Positions 33,948-43,276 of a DNA stretch of 64,000 bases are shown here, piece after piece. Below the pieces are notes generated by a model. That model was not told where the DNA came from and searched no databases. It was given only the letters and a program-made list of their open reading frames with translations. The stretch's first letter is position 1. The number at the start of each line of letters is the position of its first letter. The position numbers and the translations under genes were made by a program. The DNA is taken from assembly GCA_031422335.1 (NCBI GenBank), contig JANOQW010000033.1:1-64000 (forward strand), given 5' to 3'. The DNA comes from Methylotenera_A sp031422335. GTDB taxonomy: Bacteria > Pseudomonadota > Gammaproteobacteria > Burkholderiales > Methylophilaceae.

Positions 33948-35210
33948 TTACAAACTGGGCGGTGCATTTTTATTTTCAGTTTTCGATGCAAAGTAATGAT
34001 CTAATGAGGATGCGTTAAATCGCTTAATTGAAAACTCATCAATATTATATTGTTTTGATTTACCGTAAATCGCAACTTCTGCAATGATCTCACCAAAAAT
34101 TGGCGCATACTTTAGCGCCTGGCCAGCACCTAAACAATGCACTAGGTTATTTATTTTATCATCGTTACCTAAAATAAAATTTAAATCAGGGGTAATATCA
34201 AAAAATGATGTATAGCCCCCAATAAAAACAGGCGCCTCAATCTTAGGAAAGCGATTTTTTATTTTTTCTGCATAATCATCTACCGTGGCTTGCGGTAAAT
34301 TTAGATATTCATTATCGTAAATATTGTCTGGCGCTAAGTTTTTCTCTTCTTCTAAAAAATTCTCAGCTATTTTGGCAGTGATGCGTTCGCGTGGTTGATG
34401 CATGTGTATGACCGAACCTGGCATGCGCCTAAAATAAGCCTTATTGACATAATCGGCAATAATGGGAGACTCGTGATTTAATTTAGAGTTACCCACTAAC
34501 CACTTACCTATGCATACTGGCTCAAGCTTTACTGGTATTGTTATGCCGCAAGCTTCAAATATTTTGCTGCTCCAAGCGCCAGCAGCATTAATCACCTTGC
34601 CAGGCTCAAAAATACCCTTATTAGTGACGATGTGCGAAATGCTGCCTGCGTCAGTTTTAATCTGTGTAATGGCAGTCGATTCATACACAGCCACATTGGT
34701 CAGCATGATGGCATTGCTCACCGATTCAGTTAAATCACTTACATTAAGCTGAATGGCTTTGGGCTCATAAAAATAGCGCTCAAACGCATCGGTGTGAATC
34801 ACATCTTTGGTCAGCAACTGCACCGTCTCTTGATTAATTTCTTCAAAATCTATTTTGAGTGCTTTCATATGGTTCGAAATCTCTTGCCATGGGTCACAAT
34901 CTTCTGGATTTTTAGGCTTTGCACCAATCCAAACAGCCCCGGTTTTTTCGTAACTGGATGTAATACCCCAATATTTCTCTAAGTTTTTCCACATATCAAT
35001 GGCTTCAGATGCCATTTGTGCTGCTAAAGAGGATGAATTTGCTGCACGTATGAGCCCACTATGCCTAGAGCTTAAGCCAGCACATATGACTTTTTTTTCG
35101 ATTAATACAATTTTTTTATTGTAGTTAGTTTTTTTTGCCAATGAAATTGCGCAAGCCACGCCTAAAATTCCACCCCCTACAATTAAATAATCACATTTAA
35201 TATTTGCCAT
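33948..35210 (-). CDS. FAD-dependent oxidoreductase (DAO family)
   Basis: The 420-residue protein has the N-terminal FAD motif DYLIVGGGILGVACAISLA (7-25). Glu for ribose binding follows in VLIEKK, and the DAO-type GxSSRHSGLIRAA comes next. It resembles the L-2-hydroxyglutarate/glycine-oxidase branch, but the substrate cannot be named. The gene is notably richer in A and T than its neighbours, with many poly-T stretches. It stands in reverse between panB and panC, so acquisition by transfer is likely. Confidence 0.82.
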   Translation of the reverse strand: MANIKCDYLIVGGGILGVACAISLAKKTNYNKKIVLIEKKVICAGLSSRHSGLIRAANSSSLAAQMASEAIDMWKNLEKYWGITSSYEKTGAVWIGAKPKNPEDCDPWQEISNHMKALKIDFEEINQETVQLLTKDVIHTDAFERYFYEPKAIQLNVSDLTESVSNAIMLTNVAVYESTAITQIKTDAGSISHIVTNKGIFEPGKVINAAGAWSSKIFEACGITIPVKLEPVCIGKWLVGNSKLNHESPIIADYVNKAYFRRMPGSVIHMHQPRERITAKIAENFLEEEKNLAPDNIYDNEYLNLPQATVDDYAEKIKNRFPKIEAPVFIGGYTSFFDITPDLNFILGNDDKINNLVHCLGAGQALKYAPIFGEIIAEVAIYGKSKQYNIDEFSIKRFNASSLDHYFASKTENKNAPPSL

Positions 35211-35387
35211 TGATTATGCCGCCCAGTATTTTTATTTATACGCAACAGATTAGGTATTATTCGGCTTCGTATTCACTAAATTGTAAATTGATTAATATAC
35301 AAGTTAGTATAGGCTATGTTGACTAAAATTAGTTCATCAGCTTGCCAAGTAAGAAAATGTAAGCTTTGAAAACTGAAATATGAGTGA

Positions 35388-35879
35388 TTACTTGCACGCC
35401 ACAGCTGTTAGCACGTCAGAGTATTTGGCTTGGTTCACATCTTTGTAGGTTAAATTGCCGTTGTACTTTAAATCTTGCAGCTCACCAATTTTTATCTGCA
35501 GCTTGCCATCTTCAATCTTCATCACTTTAGTTTCGGTTTGCTGGTTGCCTTCAATCATATAGTCATACATTAAATCCAGCTCGCCAGCATCGTTTACAGC
35601 GCCTTGCAAGGTGCCGCGCGCGCTATCTTTTTGGTAGGGAATCCAATCCATTTTGCCTGTGATAGCGCTGCCTAAAATAGTCAGCTGCACATCGGTTACA
35701 TCCTGATTGAATCGCTTGCTAAAACAATAAGTACCGTCTTTTAAAGTAATTGAAGTAGCTTCATTTGTTGTTTTTTCAGGCGCGGTAGAAGGCGCATGGG
35801 TATTGGCTTCTGGAGCATCTATTTTATTGCATGCTGTAAGCAAAAAAAGGCAAAATATGACGAAAAATGTATAGCGCAT
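35388..35879 (-). CDS. Lipoprotein of unknown function
   Basis: The 163-residue product has a lipoprotein signal with lipobox LLTAC and a Ser/Thr/Pro-rich linker. A beta-rich domain follows with ITLKDGTYCFSK, ITGKMDWIPYQKDSARGTLQG and a final Cys. I know this layout from small uncharacterised outer-membrane lipoproteins but no function is assigned. AAGGA in front of this ATG selects it over a start 25 codons upstream. It is divergent from panC with 60 nt between. Confidence 0.75.
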   Translation of the reverse strand: MRYTFFVIFCLFLLTACNKIDAPEANTHAPSTAPEKTTNEATSITLKDGTYCFSKRFNQDVTDVQLTILGSAITGKMDWIPYQKDSARGTLQGAVNDAGELDLMYDYMIEGNQQTETKVMKIEDGKLQIKIGELQDLKYNGNLTYKDVNQAKYSDVLTAVACK

Positions 35880-35939
35880 AGCATCCTTAGCAATTAAAAA
35901 CAAAGGTGATGTATGCATTATCTGCGCTAAAATAGGCAT

Positions 35940-36836
35940 ATGCAAATTATTCACACGGTTGCCGAGCTTCGCTCAGCGCTTAACGGCATATCAACTATAG
36001 GCCAAAAGATTGGTTTTGTTCCTACCATGGGAAATCTACATGCGGGGCATATTCACCTAGTGAAGCTAGCAAAACAACATGCAAATATGGTAGTAGCGAG
36101 CATTTTTGTAAACCCGCTGCAATTTAGCCCAACTGAGGATTTAAGCGCTTATCCGCGCACTTTAGAGGCGGATTATGAGAAATTAGAAGCTGCAGGGTGC
36201 GATATTGTGTTTGTGCCAACTGTGGCTGAAGTTTACGCCGACTTCGATGGCGAAAACCTCAACCAAAGTATGACCATTGACCCGCCACCCATTGCCAATG
36301 TACTGTGCGGCGCCACACGTTTCAAGCATTTCGCGGGCGTGGCAACGGTGGTAATGAAGTTATTTAATATCGTTTTTTATAATACAGTGCAGCCTAATAT
36401 TGCAGTATTTGGCAAAAAAGATTTTCAGCAATTATTTATTATTAAACAAATGGTGGCGCAGTTTAACTTGCCAATTGAGATTATGGCGGGCGAAACCGTG
36501 CGCGAGGCCAATGGCTTGGCGCTTAGCTCGCGTAATGGTTATTTAAATGAGGTTCAGCGCAGCGCTGCTAGCCAATTAAATAGCGCCTTGCAGGGCATTG
36601 TTAATCGTATTAAAAATGGTGATGACGATTTTTTAGCACTCGAAATTGCAGCCAGCCAAAACCTGATGCAACAAGGCTGGGAGGTAGATTATGTTTCGGT
36701 GCGTTCTGCCAGTACGCTGCAACCAGCAACCACGCAAGACAACGATTTAGTGGTGCTGGGCGCTGCCAAAATTACCAATAAAACCTCGGGTAAAACGCGC
36801 TTAATCGATAATATAGAATTATGTATAACTGATTGA
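35940..36836 (+). CDS. panC: Pantothenate synthetase
   Basis: PanC joins pantoate and beta-alanine with ATP. The 298-residue protein has PTMGNLHAGHIHLVK with the HxGH motif at 34-37, then FGKKDFQQLFIIKQM and the KMSKS-like LSSRNGYL. It is slightly longer than the usual 280 because of inserts near the C-terminal domain. panD, rsfS and rlmH follow on the same strand, so pantothenate and ribosome genes share a unit. Confidence 0.95.
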   Translation: MQIIHTVAELRSALNGISTIGQKIGFVPTMGNLHAGHIHLVKLAKQHANMVVASIFVNPLQFSPTEDLSAYPRTLEADYEKLEAAGCDIVFVPTVAEVYADFDGENLNQSMTIDPPPIANVLCGATRFKHFAGVATVVMKLFNIVFYNTVQPNIAVFGKKDFQQLFIIKQMVAQFNLPIEIMAGETVREANGLALSSRNGYLNEVQRSAASQLNSALQGIVNRIKNGDDDFLALEIAASQNLMQQGWEVDYVSVRSASTLQPATTQDNDLVVLGAAKITNKTSGKTRLIDNIELCITD

Positions 36837-36876
36837 TTAGCTTATAATTCTTCTTTTTTAATTTTCAAGGTAACGC

Positions 36877-37257
36877 ATGCAAAGAACCATGCTTAAATCT
36901 AAGCTGCATCGCGTTAATGTCACCCATAGCGAGCTGCATTACGAAGGCAGTTGCGCCATTGACGAGGCTTTGCTAGAAGCAGGAAATATTCGCGAATACG
37001 AGAAAATTAGCATTTACAACGTAAGCAATGGTGAGCGTTTTAGCACTTATGCGATTCTAGCCGAGCGTCATTCTGGCATTATCTCGGTTAACGGCGCAGC
37101 AGCGCATAAAGCTAATCCTGGCGACATTATTATTATTGCCAGCTACGCGGTTTATCACGAAATTGAACTTGAAAAGTTTGCTCCCCAATTAGTGTATGTA
37201 GATGGTGACAACCGCATACAATCTCAACGTAACGCAATACCAATACAGGCCGCATAA
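36877..37257 (+). CDS. panD: Aspartate 1-decarboxylase
   Basis: PanD makes beta-alanine for pantothenate. The 126-residue proenzyme keeps the self-cleavage site Gly24-Ser25 in HYEGSCAID, which yields the pyruvoyl cofactor, and the later NGAAAHKANPGD. The length is normal. The rsfS ATG follows directly on its stop codon. Confidence 0.96.
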   Translation: MQRTMLKSKLHRVNVTHSELHYEGSCAIDEALLEAGNIREYEKISIYNVSNGERFSTYAILAERHSGIISVNGAAAHKANPGDIIIIASYAVYHEIELEKFAPQLVYVDGDNRIQSQRNAIPIQAA

Positions 37258-37671
37258 ATGAACAAAGACAGCACAATAAAAGATACCGTACAATTAAACC
37301 TAGCAAAAGTAGAAACAGCCTATTTAGATGGCATGAAGCAAGCCGTTATCGACGCGCTAGAAGACATTAAAGGCTTTGATATTAGCGTGATGGATGTGCG
37401 CAAGCTCACCAATATTACCAACTATATGATTGTGGCTTCGGCCACATCAAGCCGTCAAGCCAAAGCCATGGGCGATAACGTCCGCGAAAAAATGAAAGAA
37501 AAAGGTTACGACATTCGCGGCACCGAGGGCGAAAAAGAAGGCGAATGGGTGTTGGTAGATTTAAACGATATTGTGGTGCATATTATGGTGCCTGCCACCC
37601 GCGCCTATTACAACTTAGAGCAATTATGGGGCGATGCAGAAGCACGTCGTGGGCATGTTAAACCTGGCTAA
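37258..37671 (+). CDS. rsfS: Ribosome silencing factor
   Basis: RsfS binds ribosomal protein uL14 and blocks subunit joining during starvation. The 137-residue protein has the family core DISVMDVRKLTNITNYMIVASATSS split over its first half, and GEWVLVDLNDIVVHIM later. It starts on the base after the panD stop. rlmH follows 31 nt on, the conserved order in most bacteria. Confidence 0.95.
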   Translation: MNKDSTIKDTVQLNLAKVETAYLDGMKQAVIDALEDIKGFDISVMDVRKLTNITNYMIVASATSSRQAKAMGDNVREKMKEKGYDIRGTEGEKEGEWVLVDLNDIVVHIMVPATRAYYNLEQLWGDAEARRGHVKPG

Positions 37672-37702
37672 GACTGAGAAACCTAAAACTGAGAAATAAG
37701 CC

Positions 37703-38170
37703 ATGAAGCTGCGCATTATTAGCGTTGGCCACAAAATGCCCGCTTGGGTGCAAACAGCATGTGCTGAATATACCAAACGCATGCCACGCGAGTTGGCGAT
37801 TGAAGTTGTTGAAATAAAACCCGAAAAACGCGCTGCGGGTAACAGTACCGAAAACATACAAGCTATTGAAGCAAAACGCATTTTAGAAGCCGCAGGTGAC
37901 GATTTTTTAATTGCCTGTGATGAGCATGGAGTAGAGCTCACTACCACCAATCTTGCTGAAAAACTTGTCCATTGGCAAGCATTAGCGCGCGATGCTTGCT
38001 TTATCATCGGCGGTGCAGATGGCTTGCATAGCAGCTTAAAACAACGCGCAGACTTTTTATGGAGCCTGTCTAAGCTTACTCTGCCGCACGCCTTTGTGCG
38101 TGTGCTGTTATGCGAACAGCTCTATCGAGCATATTCCATCAATCAAAACCATCCTTATCACCGCGAATAA
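37703..38170 (+). CDS. rlmH: 23S rRNA pseudouridine-1915 N3-methyltransferase
   Basis: RlmH methylates pseudouridine 1915 in helix 69 of 23S rRNA. The 155-residue SPOUT protein shows LIACDEHG and the SAM-binding knot FIIGGADGL, then a C-terminal LCEQLYRAYSINQNHPYHRE, all diagnostic. It ends the panC-panD-rsfS-rlmH unit. Confidence 0.97.
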   Translation: MKLRIISVGHKMPAWVQTACAEYTKRMPRELAIEVVEIKPEKRAAGNSTENIQAIEAKRILEAAGDDFLIACDEHGVELTTTNLAEKLVHWQALARDACFIIGGADGLHSSLKQRADFLWSLSKLTLPHAFVRVLLCEQLYRAYSINQNHPYHRE

Positions 38171-38332
38171 ATACTTATCCAAAATTGGCGCACTGAAATT
38201 GGCATATAAGATGCTTTATATACAACCTATGCGTCTAATAGTTTAAATTCAAGCCAAAAATGCTCCAAAAAAGTGATATGGCAGCCTTATTAGTCTCTTT
38301 TTGAGGCAATTCAAAAGATAAAGGATTTTATT

Positions 38333-38620
38333 GTGGATAACAAAACTTTAGTTTTACTTTCAAAATTTTCAGTTTCTGCAAGGAAAGTTATCGGCTCAGT
38401 CAATCCCGCCAAACTGATCAATGATAGCGAATACTGCACGGAAATATTTCAAAAAGTAGCAGAATTTGGAGATGAGGAGTTAATCATCTTATCGCTCGAG
38501 GTGCAAACGACGCTGGGCCTAGTGGCAGCAAATGTTAATGGTCAAAATACAGCGAAGATACTCTCTATTAAACCACCAAAAGCTGATGAGGAAAAATATA
38601 TATATGGGGCCAGAGGCTAA
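38333..38620 (+). CDS. Small protein of unknown function
   Basis: I do not recognise this 95-residue product. It opens with MDNKTLVLLSKFSVSARKVI and has a central acidic stretch; there is no signal peptide or clear membrane segment. The start is GTG, with a good AAAGGA site eight bases upstream, which makes real expression likely. It stands alone between rlmH and the photolyase gene. Confidence 0.6.
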   Translation: MDNKTLVLLSKFSVSARKVIGSVNPAKLINDSEYCTEIFQKVAEFGDEELIILSLEVQTTLGLVAANVNGQNTAKILSIKPPKADEEKYIYGARG

Positions 38621-38696
38621 TTTATATTTAGTGTAAGTATGCATTAAATGATGGGGGTTTGTTAAACTAGACAGCCAATTATCTGTCTTCTTTAGT

Positions 38697-40172
38697 ATGA
38701 CAATTTTAAAGCCTTACACAACATCCTTAGTTTGGTTTCGCCGCGATTTACGCGATTTTGACAATGCCGCATTATATCATGCGCTAAAAACCTCAAAACA
38801 GGTGTATTGCGTATTTGTATTCGATACCGACATATTGGACAAACTCAGCAATAAGCAAGACCGCCGTGTAGAGTTTATTTGGGAAAGCGTGCGCGAACTG
38901 AAAGCCGCATTACAAACCAACGGCGGCGACCTCATTGTGATGCATGGCAAAGCGACAGAACTCATTCCTGCACTAGCCCTACAACTCGATATCCATGCGG
39001 CGTTTACTAACCGTGATTATGAGCCAAGTGCGGTTGCGCGCGATGGGCAAGTAGCACAACATCTGGCCAAACATAATATTGCGTTTTACGATTTTAAAGA
39101 CCAAGTCATCTTTGAAAAAGACGAGGTTTTATCTTTAAGCAATAAACCTTACTCCGTTTTTTCACCCTATAAAAATGCGCACCTCAAAAAGCTAAACGAT
39201 TTTTATCTGAAGCCTTACCCAGTCGATAGCTATATTCAAAATTTAGCCCAAATAGCACCAACCGACTTAATCAGCCTAGAAGCCATGGGGTTTGCGCGTA
39301 CCAATCTAAGTGCTATGCGGCTACCAACAGGCATGAGTGGCGGCAAAAAATTATTTGAAGATTTTGTAGCGCGCATGCCGCACTACCAAGAGGCACGCAA
39401 TTTTCCTGCAGTTAAGGGTGTGTCGTATTTATCGGTGCATATGCGTTTTGGTACTGTGTCTGTACGGCACCTTGCAAGAGTCGCCCGCGACGGCGCCAAT
39501 ACTGGCTCGCAGAGCATCGGTTGTCAAACCTGGTTAAATGAGTTGATTTGGCGCGATTTTTACTTTCAAATTTTGTACCACAACCCACAAGTCGCAAACG
39601 CCAAAGCCTTTAAAGCCGAGTTTGAACACTTGGCTTTTCCCAACGATGAAAAACTATTTAAAGCTTGGTGTGAAGGCAAAACAGGTTATCCATTAATAGA
39701 CGCGGCGATGCGCCAAATTAACCAGACTGGCTTTATGCACAATCGCTTACGCATGGTGGCAGCTAGTTTTTTGGTGAAAGATTTATTAATAGACTGGCGC
39801 TGGGGAGAACGCTATTTTGCTGAGAACCTAATTGATTTTGATTTATCCGCCAACAACGGTGGCTGGCAATGGGCGGCCAGCACTGGCTGTGATGCGCAGC
39901 CATGGTTTCGTATTTTTAATCCCATCACCCAAAGCGAAAAGTTTGATGGCGCTGGCAAATTTATTCGCAAATATGTGCCAGAAATTGGCAACTGTAGTGA
40001 CAAAGAAATACATGCACCGTGGTTAATTCCACCACTTCGTCAACAATCCATCGGCATGGTGATTGCTAAAGATTACCCTGCGCCAGTAGTAGAGCACGCC
40101 GTGCAGCGAGCACTGGCGCTAGATTTGTACAAAACTTGCAGTTTAAATAATGCACAAATAGCCGAAGAGTAA
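38697..40172 (+). CDS. phrB: Deoxyribodipyrimidine photolyase
   Basis: The 491-residue flavoprotein repairs cyclobutane pyrimidine dimers with light. The N-terminal antenna domain opens SLVWFRRDLRDFDNAAL. The C-terminal FAD domain includes TGYPLIDAAMRQI, MHNRLRMVAASFL and the tryptophan-rich NNGGWQWAASTGCDAQPWFR. Its length suits a class I CPD photolyase. Bases 38974-39000 resemble the dispersed palindrome but encode a region of normal length, so this may be chance. Confidence 0.95.
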   Translation: MTILKPYTTSLVWFRRDLRDFDNAALYHALKTSKQVYCVFVFDTDILDKLSNKQDRRVEFIWESVRELKAALQTNGGDLIVMHGKATELIPALALQLDIHAAFTNRDYEPSAVARDGQVAQHLAKHNIAFYDFKDQVIFEKDEVLSLSNKPYSVFSPYKNAHLKKLNDFYLKPYPVDSYIQNLAQIAPTDLISLEAMGFARTNLSAMRLPTGMSGGKKLFEDFVARMPHYQEARNFPAVKGVSYLSVHMRFGTVSVRHLARVARDGANTGSQSIGCQTWLNELIWRDFYFQILYHNPQVANAKAFKAEFEHLAFPNDEKLFKAWCEGKTGYPLIDAAMRQINQTGFMHNRLRMVAASFLVKDLLIDWRWGERYFAENLIDFDLSANNGGWQWAASTGCDAQPWFRIFNPITQSEKFDGAGKFIRKYVPEIGNCSDKEIHAPWLIPPLRQQSIGMVIAKDYPAPVVEHAVQRALALDLYKTCSLNNAQIAEE

Positions 40173-40355
40173 TTTAAGGCACAATTGTTGCTTTAGCTTA
40201 CTTGCTACAATTGTTGTGTATTAACAACAGCCATTTAGCGATTAAAAGTGACTATGCTTAACACTGGACAATGTGGGCAGGTGTCGGTGATAATACAAAT
40301 GTAAAAATTTGTTAACTATGATGTTAAAAAATAAAATCTAACAAAGCGATAAACT

Positions 40356-41144
40356 ATGCAATCAAATATGACTTCGAAATTTAAAACCATTCTAATTGGC
40401 TGTACGTTGGCTGTAATGGTTTCTGGCTGTGCAAGTACGAATAAAGACCCGCTAGAAGGTGTAAACCGTGGCGTTTACAAATTTAATGACGTAGCCGATA
40501 AATATGCCATTAAGCCTGTCGCCAGTGCTTATAAAGCAATTACGCCAACACCTGTGCGCAAAGGCTTTAATAACTTTTTCAATAATCTAGGTTCTATCAC
40601 CACCGTTTTAAACGATTTATTACAGCTTAAATTTGCCAATGCGTTTACTGATGCTGGCCGCTTTATTATTAATAGCACGTTTGGTATTGCTGGTTTTATT
40701 GATGTCGCAGGCATGGACGGCATTGCTAATCGCAAAGAAGATTTTGGTCAAACCCTAGGTTATTGGGGTGTGGGCAATGGCCCGTATTTAGTATTGCCAT
40801 TTTTAGGCGCCAGCACTTTGCGTGATACCACCGGCTTTGTAGTGGACCGCGTGACCAGTGACCCAATTACTTACACACATAATATTGGTGAAGTGCGTTT
40901 GCACAACCAACTGCGTGCTGCCCAGTTAGTGGATGCAAGAACAGAATTGCTTGATGCGAAAGATATTGTCGATGATGCATCTCTAGACCCATACGCGTTT
41001 ATGCGTGATGCTTACTTGCAACGCCGCGCAAGCTTGGTGGCAGATGGTGAATTAGCTGCGGTACGCCCTGCGGATGATGGCTTTGAACCTGCAGATGAAG
41101 ATAACCCAGCCGCAGAAGAAAAAGTCGAGCCTTTACCGCAATAA
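40356..41144 (+). CDS. mlaA: MlaA/VacJ outer-membrane lipoprotein
   Basis: MlaA removes mislocalised phospholipids from the outer leaflet of the outer membrane and passes them to MlaC. The 262-residue protein has the lipobox MVSGC with Cys25 and the MlaA core DPLEGVNRGVYKFND and FGQTLGYWGVGNGPYLVLP. An acidic tail of about 30 residues ends it. The other mla genes are not in the window. A strong terminator follows. Confidence 0.95.
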   Translation: MQSNMTSKFKTILIGCTLAVMVSGCASTNKDPLEGVNRGVYKFNDVADKYAIKPVASAYKAITPTPVRKGFNNFFNNLGSITTVLNDLLQLKFANAFTDAGRFIINSTFGIAGFIDVAGMDGIANRKEDFGQTLGYWGVGNGPYLVLPFLGASTLRDTTGFVVDRVTSDPITYTHNIGEVRLHNQLRAAQLVDARTELLDAKDIVDDASLDPYAFMRDAYLQRRASLVADGELAAVRPADDGFEPADEDNPAAEEKVEPLPQ

Positions 41145-41159
41145 GAGATTTAAGTAATT

Positions 41160-41186
41160 AAAAAGCCCCTACTAAGGGGCTTTTTT
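41160..41186 (+). terminator. Intrinsic terminator after mlaA
   Basis: AAGCCCCT pairs with AGGGGCTT and is followed by a run of six T, 16 nt after the mlaA stop. Confidence 0.9.
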
Positions 41187-41244
41187 GTTACCTGCTTTTT
41201 AATATCCTACTTTTTTATTATGCAGTTTTATGTTTTTAAACTAC

Positions 41245-41282
41245 ATGCCTGCGAACCGCATGGATATTGGTCTGTAGTGCAT
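41245..41282. repeat. 38-nt REP-like palindrome, inverted orientation
   Basis: Read on the minus strand it shows the family core accaatatccatgcggt. The arms atgcctgc and tagtgcat pair imperfectly. It lies between the convergent ends of mlaA (after its terminator) and pmbA. Confidence 0.75.
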
Positions 41283-41286
41283 CGCT

Positions 41287-42609
41287 TTATCCTGCTGCTA
41301 CCATCATATTTTCAATTAAAATTGAGCCCACTTGCTTGCTGCTATGCGGAATAATATCGTTGCCAATGGCAATTATGTGCATCAACATATCTTTCATATT
41401 GCCCGCAATAGTAATTTCCTCCACAGGGTGCGCGATCACGCCATTTTGCACCCAATAGCCGGCCGCTCCGCGCGAATAATCACCCGTCACCATGTTTAAA
41501 CCGTGGCCTAACACTTCGGTTACTAGTAAACCAGTACCTATTTTCTGCAGCAGCTGTTCAAAATTTTCACCAGTAGATTCTACTGTTAAATTATGGCTGC
41601 CACCCGCATTACCTGTGCTTTGCAGGCCTAATTTGCGCGCTGAATAGCTGCCCAGTACATAACCATTTAACACGCCGTTTTGCACTAATTTTCGTGACAT
41701 TGTTGCCACGCCCTCACTATCAAAGCTGCTGCTTGCCACGCCTTTTTTAAGGTGCGGCAGCTCTTCAATATTTAATAACTGCGCCGCCACTTGCTTGTGC
41801 ATGCTATCTAACAAAAATGAAGATTTACGATATAAATTGCCGCCAGAAACTGCGCTAACTAAGCTGCCAATCAACCCACTTGCCAACGGCGCTTCAAATA
41901 ACACTGGGTATTGGCCGGTTTTAATCGGCTTTGCACCCAGGCGCTTTACTGTGCGCTGCCCAGCCAAATTACCCACGTACTCGGCACTTTCCATGTCGCG
42001 CATGTCACGCGCGCTACTGTACCAATAATCACGCTGCATGGCGCCCTTATGCTCTGCAATGACCGAGCAACTAATACTGTGGCGCGAACTTTGATAGCCG
42101 CCCACAAAGCCATGGCTATTAGCATAAGCAAACACGCTTTCACTGCTAGAAACGCCCGCCCCTTCGCTATTGGTAATGCGCTTTTTATCCACATTAAGCG
42201 CGGCGGCTTCGCAAGCTTTGGCCAACTCAGCTGCGTCATCTACACTGATACTCCATGGATGATGCAAATCTAAATCAAGCATGTCGGTGGCCATTAAATC
42301 GGCATCTGCCAAGCCACAAAACGTATCTTTGGCGGTGTATTTGGCAATATTGCAAGCAGCTTCTACTGTATCTTTTAGTGCGCTTTGGCTTAAATCAGAA
42401 CTGCTGGCATGGCCTTTTTGCTGACCAAAATACACAGTCACCGAAACGCCTTTATCACGGTTATATTCAATATTTTCCACCTCGCCCAGCCGCACCGAGA
42501 CATTTTGGCCAGTGCCAAAACTGACCTCAGTTTCAGCCGACGATGCGCCAACTACTTTTGCTATTTTGAGTATATCTTGAGAAATTTGTTTTAAAGCGTC
42601 TAATTCCAT
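41287..42609 (-). CDS. pmbA: TldE/PmbA-family peptidase component
   Basis: The 440-residue protein is the PmbA (TldE) partner of the TldD/TldE protease that trims peptides such as microcins. Family marks are the N-terminal ETEVSFGTGQNVSVRLGE, the central GAKPIKTGQYPVLFEAPLA and the C-terminal GLNMVTGDYSRGAAGYWV. As usual for this subunit there is no HExxxH zinc motif. TldD is not in the window. It is divergent from darP, which is the usual neighbour in betaproteobacteria. Confidence 0.94.
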   Translation of the reverse strand: MELDALKQISQDILKIAKVVGASSAETEVSFGTGQNVSVRLGEVENIEYNRDKGVSVTVYFGQQKGHASSSDLSQSALKDTVEAACNIAKYTAKDTFCGLADADLMATDMLDLDLHHPWSISVDDAAELAKACEAAALNVDKKRITNSEGAGVSSSESVFAYANSHGFVGGYQSSRHSISCSVIAEHKGAMQRDYWYSSARDMRDMESAEYVGNLAGQRTVKRLGAKPIKTGQYPVLFEAPLASGLIGSLVSAVSGGNLYRKSSFLLDSMHKQVAAQLLNIEELPHLKKGVASSSFDSEGVATMSRKLVQNGVLNGYVLGSYSARKLGLQSTGNAGGSHNLTVESTGENFEQLLQKIGTGLLVTEVLGHGLNMVTGDYSRGAAGYWVQNGVIAHPVEEITIAGNMKDMLMHIIAIGNDIIPHSSKQVGSILIENMMVAAG

Positions 42610-42688
42610 TTTGGGGTTTACTTAACCGATTGACTAAAACTGTTATCATACCGCATTACAACCTTGTACTTGCTGGACACCTATAAAC

Positions 42689-43243
42689 GTGGCTGAAAAA
42701 AACTATTCCATTGACCCCAACGCGGATGATGACGCGCCCATTAGCAAAACCAAGCTAAAAGCCGAAGCTGACGCTGCACAAGATATTGGTAAAAAACTGA
42801 TAGATTTATCCAAAGATAGACTAATCAAACTGGCATTGCCAGAAGCCTTATTTGATGCGGTGCTAGAGGCCAAACGCCTGACTGCAAATGGCGCTATTCG
42901 CCGCCAATTACAATATTTGGGCAGATTAATGCGCGATATTGATAGCGCGCCGATTATTGAGCAACTGCAAGCATGGGAAGGCAAAAATGTGCAAGAAAAT
43001 GCGCGCTTTCATGGCATGGAGCGTTGGCGCGATCGGTTGATAAATGAGCCAGCCGCCCTGCAAGAGTTTTTAGGTAAGCACCCACAAATAGATATTCAAC
43101 AATTTCGTACGCTGATTCGTAACGCACAAAAAGAAGCGGCTGCGAATAAGCCGCCAAAAAGTAGCCGTGAGTTGTTTAAGCTAATTCGCGAAGTGAGCGA
43201 AACAGAAAATCCAGATGAAGCAGCTAGTGAAGAATTAACTTAA
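42689..43243 (+). CDS. darP: Ribosome-associated protein DarP (YjgA)
   Basis: The 184-residue DUF615 protein binds late 50S ribosome precursors. The core SKTKLKAEADAAQDIGKKL, then ALPEALFDAVLEAKR and RRQLQYLGRLMRDID are diagnostic. The start is GTG. It has the family's high helical and charged content. It faces away from pmbA. Confidence 0.93.
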   Translation: MAEKNYSIDPNADDDAPISKTKLKAEADAAQDIGKKLIDLSKDRLIKLALPEALFDAVLEAKRLTANGAIRRQLQYLGRLMRDIDSAPIIEQLQAWEGKNVQENARFHGMERWRDRLINEPAALQEFLGKHPQIDIQQFRTLIRNAQKEAAANKPPKSSRELFKLIREVSETENPDEAASEELT

Positions 43244-43276
43244 GACTTAACATAAGTTTAAGCCCAAAAGACAAAT

